Source: Lichenostomus cassidix
Lineage: Eukaryota > Chordata > Aves > Passeriformes > Meliphagidae
Length of the DNA: 64,000 bases
Direction: 5' to 3'
Assembly: GCA_008360975.2 (NCBI GenBank)
Contig: CM039202.1
Coordinates: forward strand, 3,296,128-3,360,127
The notes below the pieces were generated by a model. That model saw only the letters and a program-made list of their open reading frames with translations, was not told the origin of the DNA and searched no databases. Positions 61,405 through 64,000 of the stretch are shown piece by piece. Numbering within the stretch: the first letter of the stretch is position 1; each line of letters starts with the position of its first letter. Made by a program: the position numbers and the translations under genes.

Positions 61405-61650
61405 CCCCTTCTGTTGTTTTGCCCAATATCCCTGGAAATGAGGATTTTCTGTTTCCAGTCTGGGCTCTCTGGCCTTGTTTTGCCCAATATCCCTGTAATT
61501 GAGTTTTTTTCCATTTCCAGTCAGGGCTCTCTGGTGTTGTTTGCCCAATATCCCTGGCACTGAGGATTTTCTGTTTCCAGTCTGGGCTCTCTGCTGTTGT
61601 TTTGCCCAATATCCCTGGAAATGAGGATTTTCCATTTCCAGTCAGGGCTA
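61405..61650. repeat. ~60-64-bp tandem repeat, four copies
   Basis: Unit: TTGTTTTGCCCAATATCCCT, GGAAATGAGGATTTTC, TGTTTCCAGTCTGGGCTCTC TGG. Frames up to 151 codons on the minus strand result from the repeat. Confidence 0.95.
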
Positions 61651-61790
61651 GCCCATGACCCCAGGTGTCACATCCTCATTTTTAGAATGTTTCCAGGAAT
61701 GAGGAATCCAGCACTGCCTTGGGAACGTTGGTTCCAATGCTTGACCACCCTTTCAGTGTCAAAATTTTTCCTAAACACCCCCTGGATGAT
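61651..61790 (-). mobile_element. CR1 fragment, older subfamily
   Basis: GAATGAGGAATCCAGCACTG, CTTGGGAACGTTGGTTCCAA, TGCTTGACCACCCTTTCAGT and GTCAAAATTTTTCCTAAACA match the CR1 block upstream of the 3' end (accumulated in several subfamilies). Its 3' end is missing. Confidence 0.82.
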
Positions 61791-62989
61791 TCTTGGGATT
61801 TCTTGGGTTGCTTTTTGGGGTTTATTGAGCTATTTCTTGGGGTTTTCATTTACCAAGCAGAGACACAGATTCAAAGATCCCTGCAAGTCCTTTCCAAGTC
61901 AGGATTCTCCATAATTCCATGGAAATTGAGGCCCCAAGCTGCTCACTGAGCCCAAGAGAAAAGTGTCTGAAATCCCCTCTTTGTCTAAATAATTCCTACC
62001 AGACTCTGCCTGCTAAAACACCGAGTTCCTTCTTGCTTTAAAGGACATCTGGAAGGGAAACAGAAGGGGAACAGGATGAAAAATCTTCCCAGATATGAAC
62101 GGGGACGGTCGGCGCAGGAAAAAACGAAAATGTCACATTTGTTGCTCAACTGAGCAGGATTGCAAGTGGAAAAATGCAGCCCTTCGGTCCTGCCACTGAA
62201 AATAAACCCAAGTCAAACAGGAGTCCTTGAGTGCAAACACGAGGATCGGAATTAAATTTCCTCCTAACTCCTGGGTAATGGAGTTCTGCCAGAGCCAGGA
62301 GTCAATTAAGGGGATAAATACTCCCATAACTCACCAACACTTTGCATTTCAGGGGTATTTTGCTGAAGTAAGCACTTAATGTGATTATTGTGTTTCAGGC
62401 TGATTTAGGATGACAACTTTTGCATTTCCTAAATATTAATTAGCCTGGGATTTCTATTTATTTAAACTCGGAGGCAGCAAGTGGGTAGTTGTGTGATTTA
62501 CCTCCGGCTCCTGGCACTTCTCTCAGCTGGGACGTTGGAAATGCAATTGTGACCAATTAACCTTCGTGCCTGTCAGCAGAAAGGATGAACAACGGGGCTT
62601 GGTGGGTTTGTTTGAGGGAATGATCATCCCACGTGAGCTGCTTCTCTGGATGAGGCTTTGGATATTTACTCGGGGAAAAAAAATAGGGGTTTTGGTGAAT
62701 TTTTTAGCTGTTTGAGTCGTGCTCCCCCAGGATTAGGCTGTTCCTTTAAGGGTGGCTTTTAGGGGTCCATCTCTTCCATGGTGCCCCTGGGGTGTCTGTT
62801 TGCTGAGGGTTTGAAATTTTGGTTGGAAAAATTGGAAAGCTGCCTGTGCCAAACAGGAGGGGGCAAAGTCTTCGAGGAGACAAAATAAATTGGAAACATC
62901 AGATTTGAAATTTGAGGGTTTATCTGAGGGTTTGGAATAATATTATGGGAATGGAAATGAGAGAGATGGGTTTTTTTAAAGTGAAAGAG
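61791..62989. other. Unique sequence; candidate conserved island 62330-62570
   Basis: 62330-62570 is AT-rich and repeat-free (AAGCACTTAATGTGATTATT, CTAAATATTAATTAGCCTGG, ATGCAATTGTGACCAATTAA). No gene recognised anywhere in the stretch. Confidence 0.35.
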
Positions 62990-63200
62990 TGTTTAGATTG
63001 GATTTTGGGTAGGAATTCCTGGCTGGGAGGGTGAGGAGGGGCTGGGATGGAATTCCCAGAGAAGCTGTGGCTGCCCCTGGATCCCTGGAAGTGTCCAAGG
63101 CCAGGCTGGAGCAGCCTGGGATGGTGGGAGATGTCCCTGCCATGGCACTGGATATTCTTTAATTTCCCTTCCAAACCAAACCATCCCCTGATCCTACAAA
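62990..63200 (+). mobile_element. CR1 LINE 3' fragment
   Basis: TGGATTTTGGGTAGGAATTC, CTGGCTGGGAGGGTGAGGAG, GGAATTCCCAGAGAAGCTGT, TCCAAGGCCAGGCTGGAGCA, GATGGTGGGAGATGTCCCTG and TTCCCTTCCAAACCAAACCA are in order. The last ~90 bp are inside the tandem duplication that follows. Confidence 0.9.
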
Positions 63201-63860
63201 AAGGAGAATCCTCACTGTAAAAACAACATTTTCCACATCAGACCCTTCAGGGTTGCCTGAATCCCTTGGACACCTGAAATCCTCACCCTGCTGTACCCGA
63301 GAGCTCCCAGACCAGCTGTGGATTTGTGTCCTTCAACCCCTGTGTGGAAGGGAGGGAAGGTAGGCATTGAAAACCCCAAATAGTCTGAGATTAAAAAACT
63401 CTGGACACCCCCAGCTCCTTTGGAATTGAATGGGAATTAGATTCTCGGCAGCAAAAATGGAGATTTTCTTTTTGGAGCAAGCTGGGATAGTGGGAGGTGT
63501 CCCTGTCCATGGCTGGGGGGGGCACTGGATGGGATTTAATTTCCCTTCCAAACCAAACCATCCCCTGATCCTACAAAAAGGAGAATCCTCATCTTAAAGA
63601 CAGAATATTTTCCACATCAGACCCTTCAGGGTTGCCTGAATCCCTTGGACACCTCTGAAATCCACACCCAGCTGTACTCAAGAGCTCCCAGACCAGCTGT
63701 GGATTTGTGTCCTTCAACCCCTGTGTGGCAGGGAGGGAAGGTGGGCATTGAAAACCCCAAATAGTCTGAGATTAAAGGATTCTGGACACTCCCATCTCCT
63801 TTGGAATCTGATGGGAATGTGTGCACTCGGCAGCAAAAATGGAGATTTTTTTTTTATCGA
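63109..63860. repeat. ~365-377-bp tandem duplication including a CR1 3' end
   Basis: Unit 1 runs about 63109-63473 and unit 2 about 63474-63860. Both contain TTCCCTTCCAAACCAAACCA, CATCCCCTGATCCTACAAAA, TTTTCCACATCAGACCCTTC, TCCCAGACCAGCTGTGGATT, AAAACCCCAAATAGTCTGAG and CGGCAGCAAAAATGGAGATT. Identity is about 90% by eye. Confidence 0.93.
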
Positions 63861-64000
63861 GCAGCACCAAGTGGAGCATGGCAAATCTCCCCCCGGGAAT
63901 TCTGCTCCACTTCTCCACCCCAATCACGGCCCTCGCTGTGCTCTCTGGGCTCTGCTCCCCGTGTAATGAGGTGATGGTTGAAGGATTCCAGCTGCAACGG
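63861..64000. other. Unique sequence to the window end
   Basis: Nothing recognised. Confidence 0.4.

Overview
This window reads as non-coding DNA from a bird genome. The evidence is about 28 pieces of CR1 LINE 3' ends, recognisable by the GGTTTGGGTTGGAAGGACC-type terminus and octamer tails such as ATTCTATG or ATTCTGTG. There are also two short solo LTRs with perfect 5-bp target-site duplications, and there are no Alu or L1 sequences. A passerine is my best guess, but the sequence alone does not settle the species. I found no protein-coding gene, rRNA or tRNA that I can support. Every long open frame is either a by-product of a tandem repeat whose unit is a multiple of 3, or an unrecognisable stretch inside a CR1 or unique sequence. 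The window is therefore most likely intergenic or deep intronic.

The dominant feature is tandem repetition. Adding up the arrays listed here gives roughly 17-18 kb, more than a quarter of the window. The main arrays are: a 22-bp array (0.86-1.26 kb); a 2.05-kb array of a 35-bp unit carrying AATAAA in most copies (2.59-4.64 kb); a 2.2-kb 28-bp array (10.3-12.5 kb); a 313-bp macrosatellite with a nested 21-bp minisatellite (17.7-21.1 kb); a 191/237-bp array (26.6-27.6 kb); a 27-bp array in two blocks (31.8-32.7 and 33.3-33.7 kb); a (GGGAAT)n array (37.2-37.7 kb); a ~320-340-bp triplication (39.3-40.3 kb); and a 21-bp GGAAATGGGGAATTTTG-type array in two blocks (48.4-49.5 and 51.2-51.7 kb). Many smaller ones occur, plus long (GGAA)n, (TTCC)n, (CCAT)n and AT-rich microsatellites.

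Mobile elements are CR1 fragments on both strands and several LTRs. A 651-bp solo LTR lies at 36203-36853 (duplication GACAC). A 266-bp solo LTR at 30321-30586 (duplication ACAAG) is nested inside an older, minus-strand LTR at about 30138-30815. A relative of that older LTR lies on the plus strand at about 60.1-60.5 kb.

The most interesting pattern is a repeated physical link between CR1 3' ends and young tandem arrays. In several places an array sits inside a CR1 copy, with recognisable CR1 sequence on both sides (34.2, 41.8 and 48.4-49.5 kb). In others the array begins at the CR1 tail or abuts it (4.6, 6.2, 16.9, 17.6, 23.6, 53.1 and 63.1 kb). Between the repeats lie short AT-rich, CpG-bearing, repeat-free islands that look like candidate conserved non-coding elements; this is judged on composition only and would need alignment.
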